Assembly (NCBI RefSeq): GCF_000801105.2
Contig: NC_079516.1
Span: forward strand, 744,001 to 808,000
Direction of reading: 5' to 3'
DNA: 64,000 nucleotides
Source of the DNA: Raphanus sativus
Taxonomy: Eukaryota > Streptophyta > Magnoliopsida > Brassicales > Brassicaceae
This document shows positions 1 to 13,255 of this stretch, one piece after another. The position numbers and the translations under genes are program-made. The notes below the pieces were generated by a model. It made no database searches. It was given only the letters and a program-made list of their open reading frames with translations, and had not been told where the DNA came from. How positions within the stretch are numbered: the stretch's first letter is position 1; every line of letters starts with the position of its first letter.

Positions 1-78
1 AGATAATGGATTCGTTTTCACTCTCTTCCTGGCATCTAATTTTTTTAAATGGAATTATATTTCTTTTCACTATTGTAG

Positions 79-1036
79 GAGAAGTGTTTCTAACCTTCTA
101 CGCAGTGGCTTCCGTGAAAATCTGGACCAACTGATACAGTCATATGTTGAGAGGAGAGGAGGAGGACTTGCTCACATTGACTGGGATTTTCAACCAGAAA
201 CATTGGATTCCCAAGAACATCGTAGAGAGCAACAAGGGTTTCTACAGGACGAGGATCAGCTTGATGTCGGCATCAATCAATCACAAACGCTGCCAGCTCC
301 ACCAATGCCTCCACCACAGCCAATTTGGCATCACACTAGCTACCCTCGTTCTTTGCATAGATCTGAATTTGTAAGCCTAAATTGCTCATGCACTTTGTTT
401 GTTTGTTTTATTCTCTCTCTCTCTCATCATAAAAATAATGTATGTGGTTTGGTGCTGGTGAATTAGGAATGGGAGATAATGAACGACTTGAGAGGAGACA
501 TGGCGAGGCTTCAGCAAGGAATGAGTCATATGCAGAGGACTTTGGAAACATGTATGGATATGCAGTCTGAGCTGCAGCGTTTGGTTAGACAAGAGGTCTC
601 TGCAGCTTTAAACCAATCTCCCAGTGACAAAGGTTTTTCTTTTTCTTTTTCTCTCTCTCCTTTCTATCCAAATTTCATCTCTAGTCTGCATTATCTAACG
701 ATCTGTTGATTCAAATGCCATCAGGTCTTGGACCAGGAACATCCGAAGATGGGTCAAGATGGGCTCATGTAAGGAACGGGACTTGCTGTGTCTGCTGCGA
801 TGCCGACATAGATGCCCTCTTGTACAGGTAAAATTATTTGCTTTAAACCCGGTTTTGTTTGTGTGATTTTGCAGAACCAAAAACTAGTGTCTGAATCATA
901 TCTTTGTGAAATCTGTAGATGCGGGCACATGTGCACTTGCTCAAAGTGCGGTTACGAGCTGGTTCGAACCGGAGGGAAATGCCCCTTGTGTAGAGCGCCA
1001 ATCCTTGAGGTTATACGAGCCTATTCTATCGCATAA
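79..1036 (+). CDS. RING-finger protein, 3' part of gene
   Basis: This is the C-terminal part of a probable E3 ubiquitin ligase; the 5' end lies outside the window. Four exons can be joined in frame: 79-370, 467-632, 725-827 and 919-1036 (stop TAA). All have AG/GT borders. The last two exons encode a C-terminal C3HC4-type [24 protein letters not shown], then CSKC and CPLC, so all zinc-binding positions are present. Before it come a Pro-rich stretch and a Met/Gln/Glu-rich helix that may form a coiled coil. Ubiquitin transfer is inferred from the RING class. I recall a similar protein beside the Arabidopsis SIAMESE gene on chromosome 5 (AT5G04460), the sister block of this region, but I cannot confirm orthology. 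Confidence 0.85.
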
Positions 1037-1852
1037 ACCCCTGTGAGATTGGAGAACAAGAGAATGAGATTTTTATTGATGTCTGAGCAAGAACAGGTTT
1101 GGAACTATATAAACCTTCATTACTTTTAAATCTTCGTCTAGTTTAGCATCATGTTCGTCTCTAAGTTCTTGAAGCATTGTCTCTGCAGATTTGTTTCAGC
1201 GATGTAAACTCTCTGAAAGGGATCAAACCAAGAGCAGACACATATTTATTCTGACATCAAATTGTTTTTTTCTTCCAGTTGTTGAGTGTCATCATGTACC
1301 TCTGTTTAAAAAGATAACTAATTGAGTGATACTTCACAAAGATGATGGGATGAAAATGAAATAATCATATTTGTGCATACACCATTTGATAAATATAATA
1401 ACTAATATTTGTATGTTTCTGCACATTGCGTTAAGGTTAATCACATATCTATGGATACATCATGCATGGCTCATCGCTCTGTGGAGAAAGATGTATTTTC
1501 TTATGTTATAAACCACCGACTTACGGTCTTTTTACTCAACCAAAATCATCAGCTACTCTCTTACATTTTGTTAACTTCTCGATTGATCCCCATAGATAGA
1601 TCAATATCCCAAACCGTGATGCTTGTATGATAAAACCGGTATGATGATTAAAAACCAGTTTGATTTGTCGGTTTAATTTCAAACCGTATCTTGTTTCTCA
1701 TGAAAGCTTTTCAAGAGAAACAACGGTACCAATGTATCTCCATCACAATATCTCAAAATCCTTATTTAAAGACAATGAACTGTAGGAAGTCAAAGCATGT
1801 AGTATTGGTGCACACATACACAAATATGTATGAGCATATACTCCAGTGATAT

Positions 1853-3076
<1,224 letters not shown>

Positions 3077-3154
3077 CTCTCTCTTCTGAGCTCTCTCTTT
3101 CTCTCTCCTTCAACTTGAGACCTTTATAAATACATTGTGCTAAAACTTTCACTA

Positions 3155-4570
3155 TATCCCCTATAAACTATTTATCATGGGCCTGATGGTCCTTACAAGT
3201 TCGGTCCAATACACATTTACAATAAACCAAACCAAACAAAACTGAAGTTTTTAAAACCAACCGACAAAACCGAAGTGTGTAAACTAAACAAATCAAAACT
3301 TTTTTTTTTGTAACTGGACAAATCAAAACTTATGAACTCATAAAAAAGCACTTTTTAGTAAAATTTGTTTAAAACCAAACGGATGCCTCTTAGTAAATCA
3401 AAACAAAGTCGACGTTGATATTTGTGATTTTGTTTGATTTTTGAAATACATATTTTCTTTTTTTAAAAAAAAATACATACTTTTTCTTACAAGAGACAGT
3501 AAATAAATTCATTAACTAGTCACTAAAATGTAGCTCATCTTACATGCGACATGATGATACCATTGTATCTTTTTAATAAAAGAGATCCGTATACGCACTT
3601 GATTTTCTCCTATTGAATCACAGAACAATTCAATCATGAAGAAGTGAAAAAAGAGAAGCTTATGTTCTAAGACAGTTTACTTGTTGGTTGCGTAGACATG
3701 GCTCCTCTTTCATCGCAGGACCATATCATTACCTCTATATTTAATTTCCATTCAATTTCACTGGTCTAACAAATAACGCCCATTAATTCAATTTGTCCCA
3801 GGGCCATATAGTTACTCTCTCTACTCTATATTTAATTTTGATGGTCAGGTGAGTAATCTTCTTCTTTCTGTCCCCCCAGTAAAAGTGAAAACAATCTAGA
3901 TTTTCACTACATGTTAACATATGCATGGTTCCCGATCACCAAACGAATTAGCTGGGATTCATTTCAATAATCTTTTCTGAGTTCAATGTGATGGTTGTGG
4001 AGATTGCAAAGAATTAACGGATGAGTATCAACTTCGGACTTCGAAATCTTTAGAAAATTTTCTTATTAAGTACTATACTTTATAAAAATGAAATGCATAG
4101 TATCTGCAGATCCCAGAGTTGTGTCCACCGGCCGGTCAAATTGTCAGAAGCAAGCATGACTTTCTGATCAACAAAATTGATATAGTAATATATAACTGCG
4201 TTAAAAATTCATGCGCATTACTTGTATTTGCTAAGCTAATATGAAAATATTAGCATAAATCAAGGCTTCATTTTCTCTGCGTTGTTGCTTTCACAAAGTA
4301 AGACACGCAACAGATACATCTTCTACCAAATTAGCACCTAATACTTGTAAACGTCATTAGCATTTTTGATAACCTAATAACTGCAATATATATTATTTAT
4401 TAGAAAACTATTTCTATTAATGAAAGTGACTCAATGAAAATTTTAACAGACCATTGTAACTAAACTATAAGATTAATTATGTATATACATATTAGTGAAA
4501 AAAATTGACAAAACTTACCAAAGATTTAACTTACCATATATATAAATCTCCCTGAAAAAAAATTTGGCGT
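3155..4570. other. Intergenic region without a supported gene
   Basis: About 1.4 kb of AT-rich sequence between the hemoglobin start and the MITE pair. It presumably includes the hemoglobin promoter. I see no long reading frame, RNA gene or transposon terminus. Confidence 0.6.
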
Positions 4571-4574
4571 CTAA

Positions 4575-4783
4575 GAGCATCTCCAACCCACTCCATAATT
4601 TACTCCAAAATTGAGAATGAAATTGAAAATGGAGTGGAAAATGGAGTGATGACCAAAAAATAAAAGCATTACTCTATAAATGGAGTAATGCTTTTATTTT
4701 TTGGTCATCACTCCATTTCCCACTCCATTTTCAACTCCATTCTTAATTTTGGAGTAAAATATGGAGTGGGGTTGGAGATGCCC
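4575..4783. mobile_element. Tourist-like (PIF/Harbinger) MITE, copy 1
   Basis: A 209-bp non-autonomous element starting GAGCATCTCCAACCCACTCC and ending with the near complement GGAGTGGGGTTGGAGATGCCC. Its interior is also largely palindromic (blocks of ATGGAGT and complements), so a transcript would form a long hairpin. It is flanked by TAA at 4572-4574 and 4784-4786, the 3-bp target duplication typical of Tourist/PIF-Harbinger elements. It has no coding capacity. Confidence 0.85.
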
Positions 4784-4786
4784 TAA

Positions 4787-5038
4787 GAGCATCTCCAATG
4801 TAAAACTCTATTTTTTCCTCTAAAATAGAGTAAAAGTGAATATGGAGTAAAATTGCTCCAACCCTACTCCATTTTTCACTCCATAATGGAGTCATGAACA
4901 AACAAAAAATAGATTACTCCATTTATGGAGTAAACTTCAAAATAGAGTGAGATATGGAGTTGGGTTGGAGCATATGTTACTCCATAATCACTTTTACTCC
5001 ATTTTGGAGTTAAAAATAGAGTTGGGTTGGAGATGCCC
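4787..5038. mobile_element. Tourist-like MITE, copy 2, abutting copy 1
   Basis: A 252-bp relative of the neighbouring element. It starts GAGCATCTCCAATG and ends GTTGGGTTGGAGATGCCC, with TAA at 4784-4786 and 5039-5041. The left TAA is shared with copy 1. The internal sequence is similar in style but clearly diverged, so this is a second insertion into the target site of the first rather than a simple tandem duplication. Confidence 0.83.
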
Positions 5039-5041
5039 TAA

Positions 5042-5627
5042 GGCATCAATATATATATATGAAACTATAGCAGAGTACGAACTTTCTTTCATTTAATTCC
5101 TTGATTGAGTTGCATAAATGCAATGATTTCATATTTAAACGAGCATGTTACCACCAACTTCGTTAAAACAAAAAAATGTTACCACCAACTATAGCTCATG
5201 AAGCAATGCTATCACTAATAAGATTTAATGTGCCTGCAGGCTGCAGATGTTTTGGTTCAGAATAGTTGGTTATAAACTCATTTGTTATCAGTTGCAGAGA
5301 TCGAAGTATTTACTGGTTTGAAGTTTGAACATATTGCTAATTTACTATTTTCACCCATGACGCTGGATGATAATAAGTCGATCCTGTCTGTAATAATAAA
5401 TGGTATAAATATCCCAATTATTATCAGAAAACTAGACAATTGGAATTAAATATTATTTATTACGGAATTTACAACAACGACCCCCTCCATGCGAAATTAA
5501 TATGCGGCTGCAGAAATTTTTTCATCAATTTTATAATAAATAAAACTTATAATAATCTTTTAATTTATATATGAGTTTACAATATTTCCAGTAAAACTGT
5601 AAAAATGTAAATTCTTGAACTAAAAGC
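5042..5627. other. Intergenic, AT-rich, no gene
   Basis: Nearly 600 bp between the MITE pair and the 3' end of SMR1. It should contain the SMR1 3' UTR and polyadenylation region. Nothing else is recognised. Confidence 0.5.
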
Positions 5628-6011
5628 TCATCTTCGCGCACAAGAAGGATAGCTTCTCCTTCGTTTCGCTGTGGTCGACGTGTCACTATAAACGGATGTG
5701 AAGAAACGGTCAATCTCTTCCCTATTCATGATAACCTCACAAGTCGACTCCAAGAGCTTCCTCTTACACGATCTGATCATCAGAGCCGCCGTAGCCGCCG
5801 GTTTTGACGGCTGTGAACGAGGTTTCCGTGGAGGGGGAGGTGGAGAATCTAGGACGGGAGGAATCTTGTGTTCTTGAGATGTGGGTGTGCTGCAGCTAAA
5901 GCCTTCTTCGTCGTCATCGTCCTCGTTGTTGTTTCTTGAGGTTTTGGTTGGGATCTTGATGGTTGCTGGGAAGTTGAATTTGGACAGATCTTGTAATGGC
6001 TCGAGATCCAT
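5628..6011 (-). CDS. SMR1: SIAMESE-related CDK inhibitor SMR1 (LGO)
   Basis: A 127-residue single-exon protein. SIAMESE-related proteins bind cyclin-dependent kinases in the nucleus and push cells from mitosis into endoreduplication; SMR1/LGO sets giant-cell formation in sepals and leaves. Visible here are the N-terminal block MDLEPLQDLSKFNFPATIKI, an acidic Asp/Glu run, CSTPTSQEHKIPPVLDSPPP with a Pro run, the basic block LMIRSCKRKLLESTCE, and the cyclin-binding-like motif EEIDRFFTSVY near the C-terminus, ending in a basic tail. The start is placed at MDLEP because that is the conserved family N-terminus. The same frame is open further upstream but encodes low-complexity residues from a CA repeat, taken as 5' UTR. 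Its position beside the hemoglobin gene matches Arabidopsis. Confidence 0.93.
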   Translation of the reverse strand: MDLEPLQDLSKFNFPATIKIPTKTSRNNNEDDDDEEGFSCSTPTSQEHKIPPVLDSPPPPPRKPRSQPSKPAATAALMIRSCKRKLLESTCEVIMNREEIDRFFTSVYSDTSTTAKRRRSYPSCARR

Positions 6012-6101
6012 ATCTGAATATGCGTGTTTTGTGGATGTAGAAAACTTGCTGGAGAAGTGAGGTTGAGAGGGGGTTGTTATATGTGTTTGTGTCTTTACAC
6101 A

Positions 6102-6133
6102 CACACACATATATATACACAAACACACACACA
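6102..6133. repeat. CA/TA microsatellite in SMR1 5' leader
   Basis: An imperfect (CA)n run interrupted by TATATATA and another (CA)n tract, about 90-120 bp upstream of the SMR1 start. It probably lies in the 5' UTR or core promoter and is likely to vary in length. Confidence 0.7.
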
Positions 6134-6149
6134 TAAAGTTAGAATGTCG

Positions 6150-7691
6150 CATTTAGAAACGAGAGTTACCTTTTGACATGATTGAGAAAAAAAATATTTT
6201 TTTTTCAGCAAGAAAAAAAATTAAAATGAAGATAGCAATGTAAATATATATAGGAAGGAGAATGGACGTAAGTTTATGAATTTTGAGTTTCAAAAACTTT
6301 TTTAGTGAAATTAGTAAAATAAAGAATTACTAAGAAAGGGATGATAAGTTCACTAGTATAGTTATTGTGTGTATATACAACTAGAGCACACGTGGTTCAC
6401 CATTTTGATAGGGTTTACCTAGTTTTCTGAATACTTATTTTTTATATCAATGAGTTTTTAATGTAATAATATTGTATTTGGAAAATAGCGAGGCATCTTT
6501 AGAAAGTTTATAAAACGTTCTCTAGTCTCTATGGTACAAAACATGGGGTAAACTTGAATTCTCCCCTGATTTTATCAATAAAATGCAGCTGAATTAATGA
6601 TTGTCATGGTAAAGTAGTCTTAAGAAAACGTTTAATTTCGAAAAAAATGATTTACTAAAATATATTTTCTAAAGTGTGGTGGTAATATGTAAAACCGGTC
6701 GAAAATTGTTTTTTTTTTTTTTTAAAGCAGTAAAATAAACGTCGGACAAGAATATAAGGAAAAGAGTGCAAGAGTCCAACCAGAAGTGGTAGATAAACAT
6801 TGGTCACACTTTTAATTTAAGAAAACTCTTAATTTAAACGACCATAGTTCACGCTGTAGACATTAGCAATCATGTGAAAGAAACAGTATCTAATGTTACG
6901 GTGTGTTTTATTTATTTATCTTTTTAGGATGATTCAGGAATATAAATCCCACCGTCACAGAAAGATAGCATCCCCATGCATAAATCTATATGGAAATAAC
7001 TGAGAATTTAGTTTACAAAAAAAATAACTGAGAATATATGGGCAGAGACAGTTGAGACGTTACATTTCAGGTTTTGTTTTGTTCAGCGTTAAATTATCAA
7101 TCAATAATATTTTTTCTCTAAATATTATGAAATATTTTATAAATGAAAGCTACAATCTTAGTGTATGACTATAACTTTTGGTGTAATGTAAATGTTTTGA
7201 ATAATAACAATATAAAGCCTTAAAATTCTGGGAAGACTAAAGTTTTCGTAAATAAACAAAAGATAAATTAAACAGTACTTTAGACAATTAAACTGTAAGT
7301 TTGGAAGCGCAGTAAAGACCTGAATGAATTAAAGGGCCACAACAAGTGAAACAAACGCAAATGGTGTTCTTGTACCATCGGTCTCCTATCTAAAGACGTG
7401 TGGGTTATGGTCTCAGCAATCACATTAAAGCCTGTGTATATACAAAAACTATAAACCATCAAAATAATAGTAATACCATTAATAGGCAAAGTAAAGTACA
7501 TACAGAGTAAATATAAATTCAGATCAACGTCTTATCAAAGATCTCTAACATAAAGTTTGGTTATAAATACATGTGTCTCGTACCTACTACAACCTAAAGA
7601 ACATGGCATGTGTTTAGATTTTAACACTAGTCGACGCATCATTATATTTTATGTAAGGAACTGATTGGAATCAGATTTGTGTTTTTTTCCA
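6150..7691. other. Intergenic region, SMR1 upstream sequence
   Basis: AT-rich sequence upstream of SMR1, presumably including its promoter. It holds several A or T homopolymers. Short open frames lack coding character. No gene or element ends are recognised. Confidence 0.5.
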
Positions 7692-8224
7692 TCTATCTTA
7701 TTAAAACAGAAACATTCTGTTGGACCTAACATTTATTTTGTAAGTTTTTAAATTAAATACACCTTTATACTTTTTTATACTACTATCAATGTTTCAAACA
7801 ATACAATAATTAATTTTAGTTATTTTATATCTATCATTTTCTCTTTAAAATTTTGTAGAAACGTCATAATTTCATAAATTGCAAAATAATGAATTTTAAA
7901 TTTGGATTATAAGATTACAAATTATGAAAAATACAATTTAAATCAAATTAGATTACATATCGGTCATCCATCAGTTCAATCGATTAGTCTCGGGTTTTAG
8001 TGATTTTTTTGATATGAATTTTTTAAAAACTTAAATTGAATTATCAGATCTCCGGATTGACTGGTATAATCACAATCGGGTTGAATTTAAAAACACTGAT
8101 TTAAATGCAAAAAATATTTTAAATACACACTCTTTAAAAATTACCAAAATATTTGGTAAGTTATTAGTGAATTTTTTCATCGTAAAAATATTCCGCGCTT
8201 CTAAAAGCGCGGGTCAAGATCTAG
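7692..8224 (+). mobile_element. Non-autonomous Helitron, 533 bp
   Basis: It begins TCTATCTTATTAAAACAGAA, the usual 5' end of Brassicaceae ATREP/Basho-type Helitrons. It ends in a hairpin (CCGCGCTTCTAAAAGCGCGG) followed by GTCAAGATCTAG. The flanking bases are A before and T after, as expected for Helitron insertion between A and T without target duplication. The interior is AT-rich and non-coding. Confidence 0.85.
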
Positions 8225-8225
8225 T

Positions 8226-8895
8226 AATTAATTAAATGTGGCACAATGTGAGAAGTTGTATAATCTTTATGTGACATTATGATCTCAAGATATACGATGG
8301 ACCACCAACGTTTTACACGCCGGCTTAATATTATACAAAATATACCATGCCATATATAATAGTTATTAGGCTGTAGTTTGCTACTAGCTAGCTTGTTGTG
8401 TACTCTTTCTTATGTTCGTAGATAGTTATGATTCAATTCCTATTAGTGGTTGCATTTTGGTCTATATATAAGATATAGTAATGAAACTATAGTCATATGG
8501 TTTGGTAAGATTTAGCTTTAGTTTATTATACTTTGCTACGTCGAATTTTTGTCATCATTGTGCTATATATGCGTATTTGAAGTTAGATTTGATCACTCTG
8601 AACATGTATACACTAGCTGCGCTGCGTGATGTACACAATGTATTGATATAAATTGCAAATGCAGTGTAATTATACTGCAAAGTATGACATATTTTTGGAC
8701 ATGCCACGTAACTAGTGCATGTGGTGATGAAATAGAGTAGATCTGTGGAAGTGAGTCAGTCAGAATATCCACATAAAAAAAGTACAGAAGTGGAAAAATC
8801 TATATGATCACTCGCAGTAGATCTCGATCTCTTGCCTTTGCGTTATTTATTTATGTTTTTTTTTCAACCTTCGCTCTCTTTTTATTTTCATTTTT

Positions 8896-8932
<37 letters not shown>

Positions 8933-10694
8933 TTCTTAACTTTTTGGTGGGGTGGTCTATCGCCATTGACACGTTTTCTAGTTTGATTTAGGTACAAAGG
9001 GAGGTTTGCACAGAAATATATGTAAATGGAATCAGGATAAGATGTTATCTATGAGGCTACGAAACCATACAATCACAATCAAACCATCTGTAGCATTTGG
9101 AATCCACCAACTCAATTATACTCGAGGTTGAAGTTTTGGTGGTCCAGCTAACAACTACAGTTGTTTGTTTTGGCCAAACCGAGCCGTCTAAAAATGAACC
9201 GGGATATAAAACAACTGATTTGGAAGTCTGTAAAGTCCTGAAATTTTAAATTGCATAGAAAAAAACACTAAATCTACAATGAAATCATAGTTTAATAGAC
9301 AGCAGATCTTGTTTTAACTGGTTTCAACATATACATTTCCTATAATGGACAAGTTCATGAACCAAAAGAGGACATAAAATCAGATTAAAGTCCTAGATCT
9401 ATAGTACTTCGGTTGATCGATTAAAGGTTCTACACTATCAGACAAATATTATAAGATATTCATAATGTTATCACCTTGAGTTGGAGAAAATATTCATAGT
9501 ATTTTAAAGGTACGAAACAGTATGGCCCTACATTACTGGGTGATAGCAAAAGAGTATATAGCGTAGGAGGAAGAATCACTATTACAGGTGGATTACAAAG
9601 AATACAAACCTAATTGATAAGAATTAGTTTTTTTTGGCAAACAATCCATAATAGTCGATCAAATCACAACATCGGATTCAAAAATGTTTTTTTTCTTTCC
9701 CGAATGCATTTAAAACTTTTAATTATAATGTTATACAGAAAATGTGTATACCAACAAAGAAGAAGACACATGTGTCATCATACAAAATTTAAAGTGTTAA
9801 GTAAACCTTAGATCCGAATGAAAGTAATTAAGTTAAAAATGGTTTCCAAATTTGTAACAAGTTTTGATAGATATACAATTTTGTGGTGTGGAATATTTAG
9901 ACTAAAGAACTAGGTTCCTAGTAAAATCGAACCCGCCATATTTTTAACTTATACAAATGGGAGTATATGACTCATTTATGACAGCAACCATCATTTACTA
10001 TAATTGTTACCCGGATCGACGACCGACATTGTAAGGCACATGATACTGTGTCAATAACATGAACTGCGGGTGGATACCGGATGGTAACGTAGTAGCGACA
10101 ATAACACAATCTACTATGACATAATAGAAGTTCAAGTATGCAGAATAAACAAGTAACTACTGTTTTTTTTGGCCTTGATTACTAGATTACATTTGGGAAA
10201 ACTTTTTTTTTTTTTTTTTGTAAACCATTTGGAAAAACTTTGATCCCGTAAGAACTATGTTTAGGATGACCATAGTATTTTCTTTTCACGGAATGAGTAT
10301 TTCTGAATATTATTTTACTAAATTTAACTAGTTTATATCAGAAAACAAGTGATTCGATAATGTGATTAGGCCTAATTGTGGTGCATGTGTATCTGATGAT
10401 GTATATAGAGCTAAAGCTAATAATCTACACGCTGACCAGAACTAACTGATTTACAAACTTTTGTTGTAAAGTGTAATGATATAGTATTATAGTTACATAT
10501 ATATTTGAATAATATTTTTAGTATTACTTGCATTTACGTATTGATATGAATAAAAATAATATAAATAACTAGCATTAATTTACCACCGTTGTAGCATTTT
10601 ATATGCTGTAGTTTACAATGTAGACAAAGAAAGCAAGTGAAACGTAACGTGCATGGCCTCCAAATCATGAATTATTCCTGTATTCTTTTTGTTA
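8226..10694. other. Long gene-free stretch between two Helitrons
   Basis: About 2.5 kb of AT-rich sequence with no supported gene. It contains the 32-G run. Short frames here, including one across the G run, have no recognisable protein features. Confidence 0.5.
8898..8929 (+). repeat. Run of 32 consecutive G
   Basis: An uninterrupted G32 tract preceded by seven T and followed by TTATTC. It stands out in AT-rich surroundings and could form G-quadruplex structure. Homopolymers of this length are also prone to sequencing and assembly error, so its length is uncertain. Confidence 0.9.
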
Positions 10695-11847
10695 TCTATC
10701 TTATTAAATCAGAAACATTACAACTTCTTCTAGGTGGATTTTAAAGGTGGACCTCATATATTTAAATTAAATGTCTTATTTCTTATATATAATACGTACC
10801 ATAGTCTAACTTTGCATTAATATATTTCCTTAAATACAATTCCTCTGTTTGTCCATATTCCATATATGGTTCACATTTATTACATGTCGATTTAAATAAA
10901 ATAGATTTATTTGTACGAATAAAGAATGCTAAAAAATATGAATCGTACTAGAATTACCATATACAATCATTTTAAATTGATCATTATACTTTCATTGGCC
11001 ATATTGATTTTATTTGTACGGATAACATTAATTAGATAATTCATAGACACATACATAAAGATATGACTATTCTTTAACTACGTTGGGCCTAATCTACTTT
11101 CTAAAACAAATAACACATAGCTTTATATATTGTATAGAATATAGTAATATTGTATAGTATATACATATACAATAATACTAAAAACAAACCAAATTGAAAT
11201 ATAATATATATCGACAAAATACTTTGAACCATTACACACAAAATATATTTGACCTCAGAGATAAAATTTACTTTGAAATTATATAATAATTATTTTTAAA
11301 AATTAAAACTTCGTAATGTACAAAAAACATAAGTTTTATATCAAATTTTGTGTTACAATAAAAAGACACAACTCGCGCTTGCAAAGTGTTATTTTTACAA
11401 ACGAAAGACAGTTTTGATATTGTTCTTTAAACACAAAATTGAATTATACAAACTCGATACTACATAAAACTAAACAATATAGAATACATTTTAAAAATAA
11501 AATCCGTGCGGGTGCGCATGGCCTTTTACGAAAAATCGTAGATATGTTTATATAATATATAAATATATTATGATACACATATTTTCTTATAAATAATACT
11601 CCAATATAAATTTTGTATGATAAATGTTGAAAATACAAAATATATAGCACTATATATTTTAAATAATATATAAAAACACATTGCTATATTGTTTAGTTTA
11701 AACACATTGCTTATTTAAACACATTAGTACACATTATTATTTATCAAAATGTTATATTAATACATATTGCAATCATTTATAACATTTAGTACAAATAAAG
11801 ATTAAAAAAAAATTGACTCCCGCTCGGTCGAGCGGGTCATGATCTAG
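10695..11847 (+). mobile_element. Non-autonomous Helitron, 1153 bp
   Basis: It starts TCTATCTTATTAAATCAGAA, nearly the same as the Helitron at 7.7 kb. It ends with the hairpin CCCGCTCGGTCGAGCGGG followed by GTCATGATCTAG and then T. The base before it is A. The interior is AT-rich with no replication-helicase coding sequence. A second GC-rich motif near 11500 may be the 3' end of an older nested copy, but I could not define its limits. Confidence 0.82.
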
Positions 11848-12898
11848 TTTATTCTTATACTAATATACTTAGTACTATTTCACAATAGCAAATATACAAA
11901 TATCATAAAATTCCAAAGACTATAGCAAACGACACCAAAAGTAAAGATAAGGAGATGGCTCTCCCTTTGGATGCTTAGGGAACATATTCAATTGTCTCCC
12001 TATCATAGAGACGAAGGGATGTATAATTGTATCGAATACAACTTAAAAATGATATGTATGATCAGGGGCGGATCTAGCATACAAAATAATATGGGGCACA
12101 AAATATTTTCAACCAAAAATGCATGGGGCAATGAAGACTAAACCATTTAAATTTCTAAGTTTTCCAGTAAATCTAATGAAAATTAAAAATTCTGTATGTG
12201 GCACTTGCCCCACCTAGTTGTAAGCTAGGTCCGCCCCTGTGTATGATCAACTCTATTAATTATGTAACGAAGGAAAGTTATGGCAAGAGGTTGTTTTATG
12301 ACACTTACATTTTATATCATTGCTAGACGAGGCCGCCCGAGTCCTAACCAGACCAGCACACCAGCAGCCAACCACATGCGGGCCATAGATTTATTTATTA
12401 TTATCAAAAATAGATTTGGTACTTTCTTAATCTATTTAGAGGAACCTTTTAACCGATTATGTTAGATTTTGAGGAAAATTAGGAAACGATTTATATTTGG
12501 ATATAAATTCATTATATTTATAAAAAAATGTTGATAGTACTATATAAAATGTAATCAAATCATTATAAGCAAAGACTAATCCTGAAAATTACAGAACTGG
12601 AATCCAATGTTTTCTGCGCTAGTTAACAAAAAGAAATACAAATAATAATAACAAACAAAATATGTCCAATAGCTCCAAGAACAGGATGGTCCGTTACGGA
12701 TCACTTTCAAGAAATGGGTCAAAACATTAATTCTAAGCTATTAAAATATTTTGATAAAAAAAAGCTATTAAAATATTCGGTTTTGGTAAACAACTTCCAT
12801 ACACAAATATATTATAAACAAAAAAAATATAATTTTCTTTTGCTAAAAACAAATATGAAAGTTGTTTTGTAATATAACAACAGGCTTTTTTCATGTCA
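11848..12898. other. Intergenic sequence upstream of UTP7, with one hAT element
   Basis: About 1 kb of AT-rich sequence that includes the short hAT element listed separately. The right part runs into the UTP7 promoter. No gene is supported. Confidence 0.5.
12063..12239. mobile_element. Short non-autonomous hAT element with 8-bp TSD
   Basis: A 177-bp element with terminal inverted repeats CAGGGGCGGATCTAGC and GCTAGGTCCGCCCCTG. It is flanked by perfect 8-bp duplications TGTATGAT at 12055-12062 and 12240-12247. The CAGGGGCGG ends and 8-bp duplication are typical of plant hAT miniature elements. It has no coding capacity. Confidence 0.92.
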
Positions 12899-13070
12899 GG
12901 CCCAATTGCGAGCAAAGGCCCACTCAAAGGATCTCCCTTTTTCAATTTTATTTTTTTAAAACCCTAAAAATTACAAAACCCTCAAAACCTAGTCAGCAAA
13001 AAAGGATCGATGTCGGAGCTCTCAGTGTCTCACCTCGCCCATTAACAAAAAAAATTCTGCCAAACCCTAA
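12899..13070 (+). promoter_or_regulatory. Site II and telo-box motifs upstream of UTP7
   Basis: Two GGCCCA motifs (reverse of TGGGCC, the site II element bound by TCP factors) lie at 12899-12904 and 12917-12922. Two telo-boxes (AAACCCTA) lie at 12959-12966 and 13062-13069. This pairing is well known upstream of Arabidopsis ribosomal-protein and ribosome-biogenesis genes, which fits the downstream gene. The function of these particular copies is inferred. Confidence 0.65.
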
Positions 13071-13255
13071 TTCACGCCGTCTCCCTTAAATATCAAAGCT
13101 TCAACCGTCGTGTGTTGTTCTTCTTCCTCCGTGCCGCCTTCTCTAATCTCAAGCTCGCGTTTCTCAGGTGAATTTAATTTTTAAAGTTTCTACCTTTCGT
13201 TGTCTCAATCTCTTAGCTGATTCAGGATTAGGTTATTTAGGTAATAAGGAACAAG

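Noticed and set aside
6012..6152. N-terminal extension of SMR1 by 47 residues
   Set aside because: The added part is translated CA repeat and leader sequence; SMR proteins begin with the MDLE block.
8804..8986. Open frame with poly-glycine across the G run
   Set aside because: The frame is open only because G homopolymer codes for glycine; no splice or domain support.
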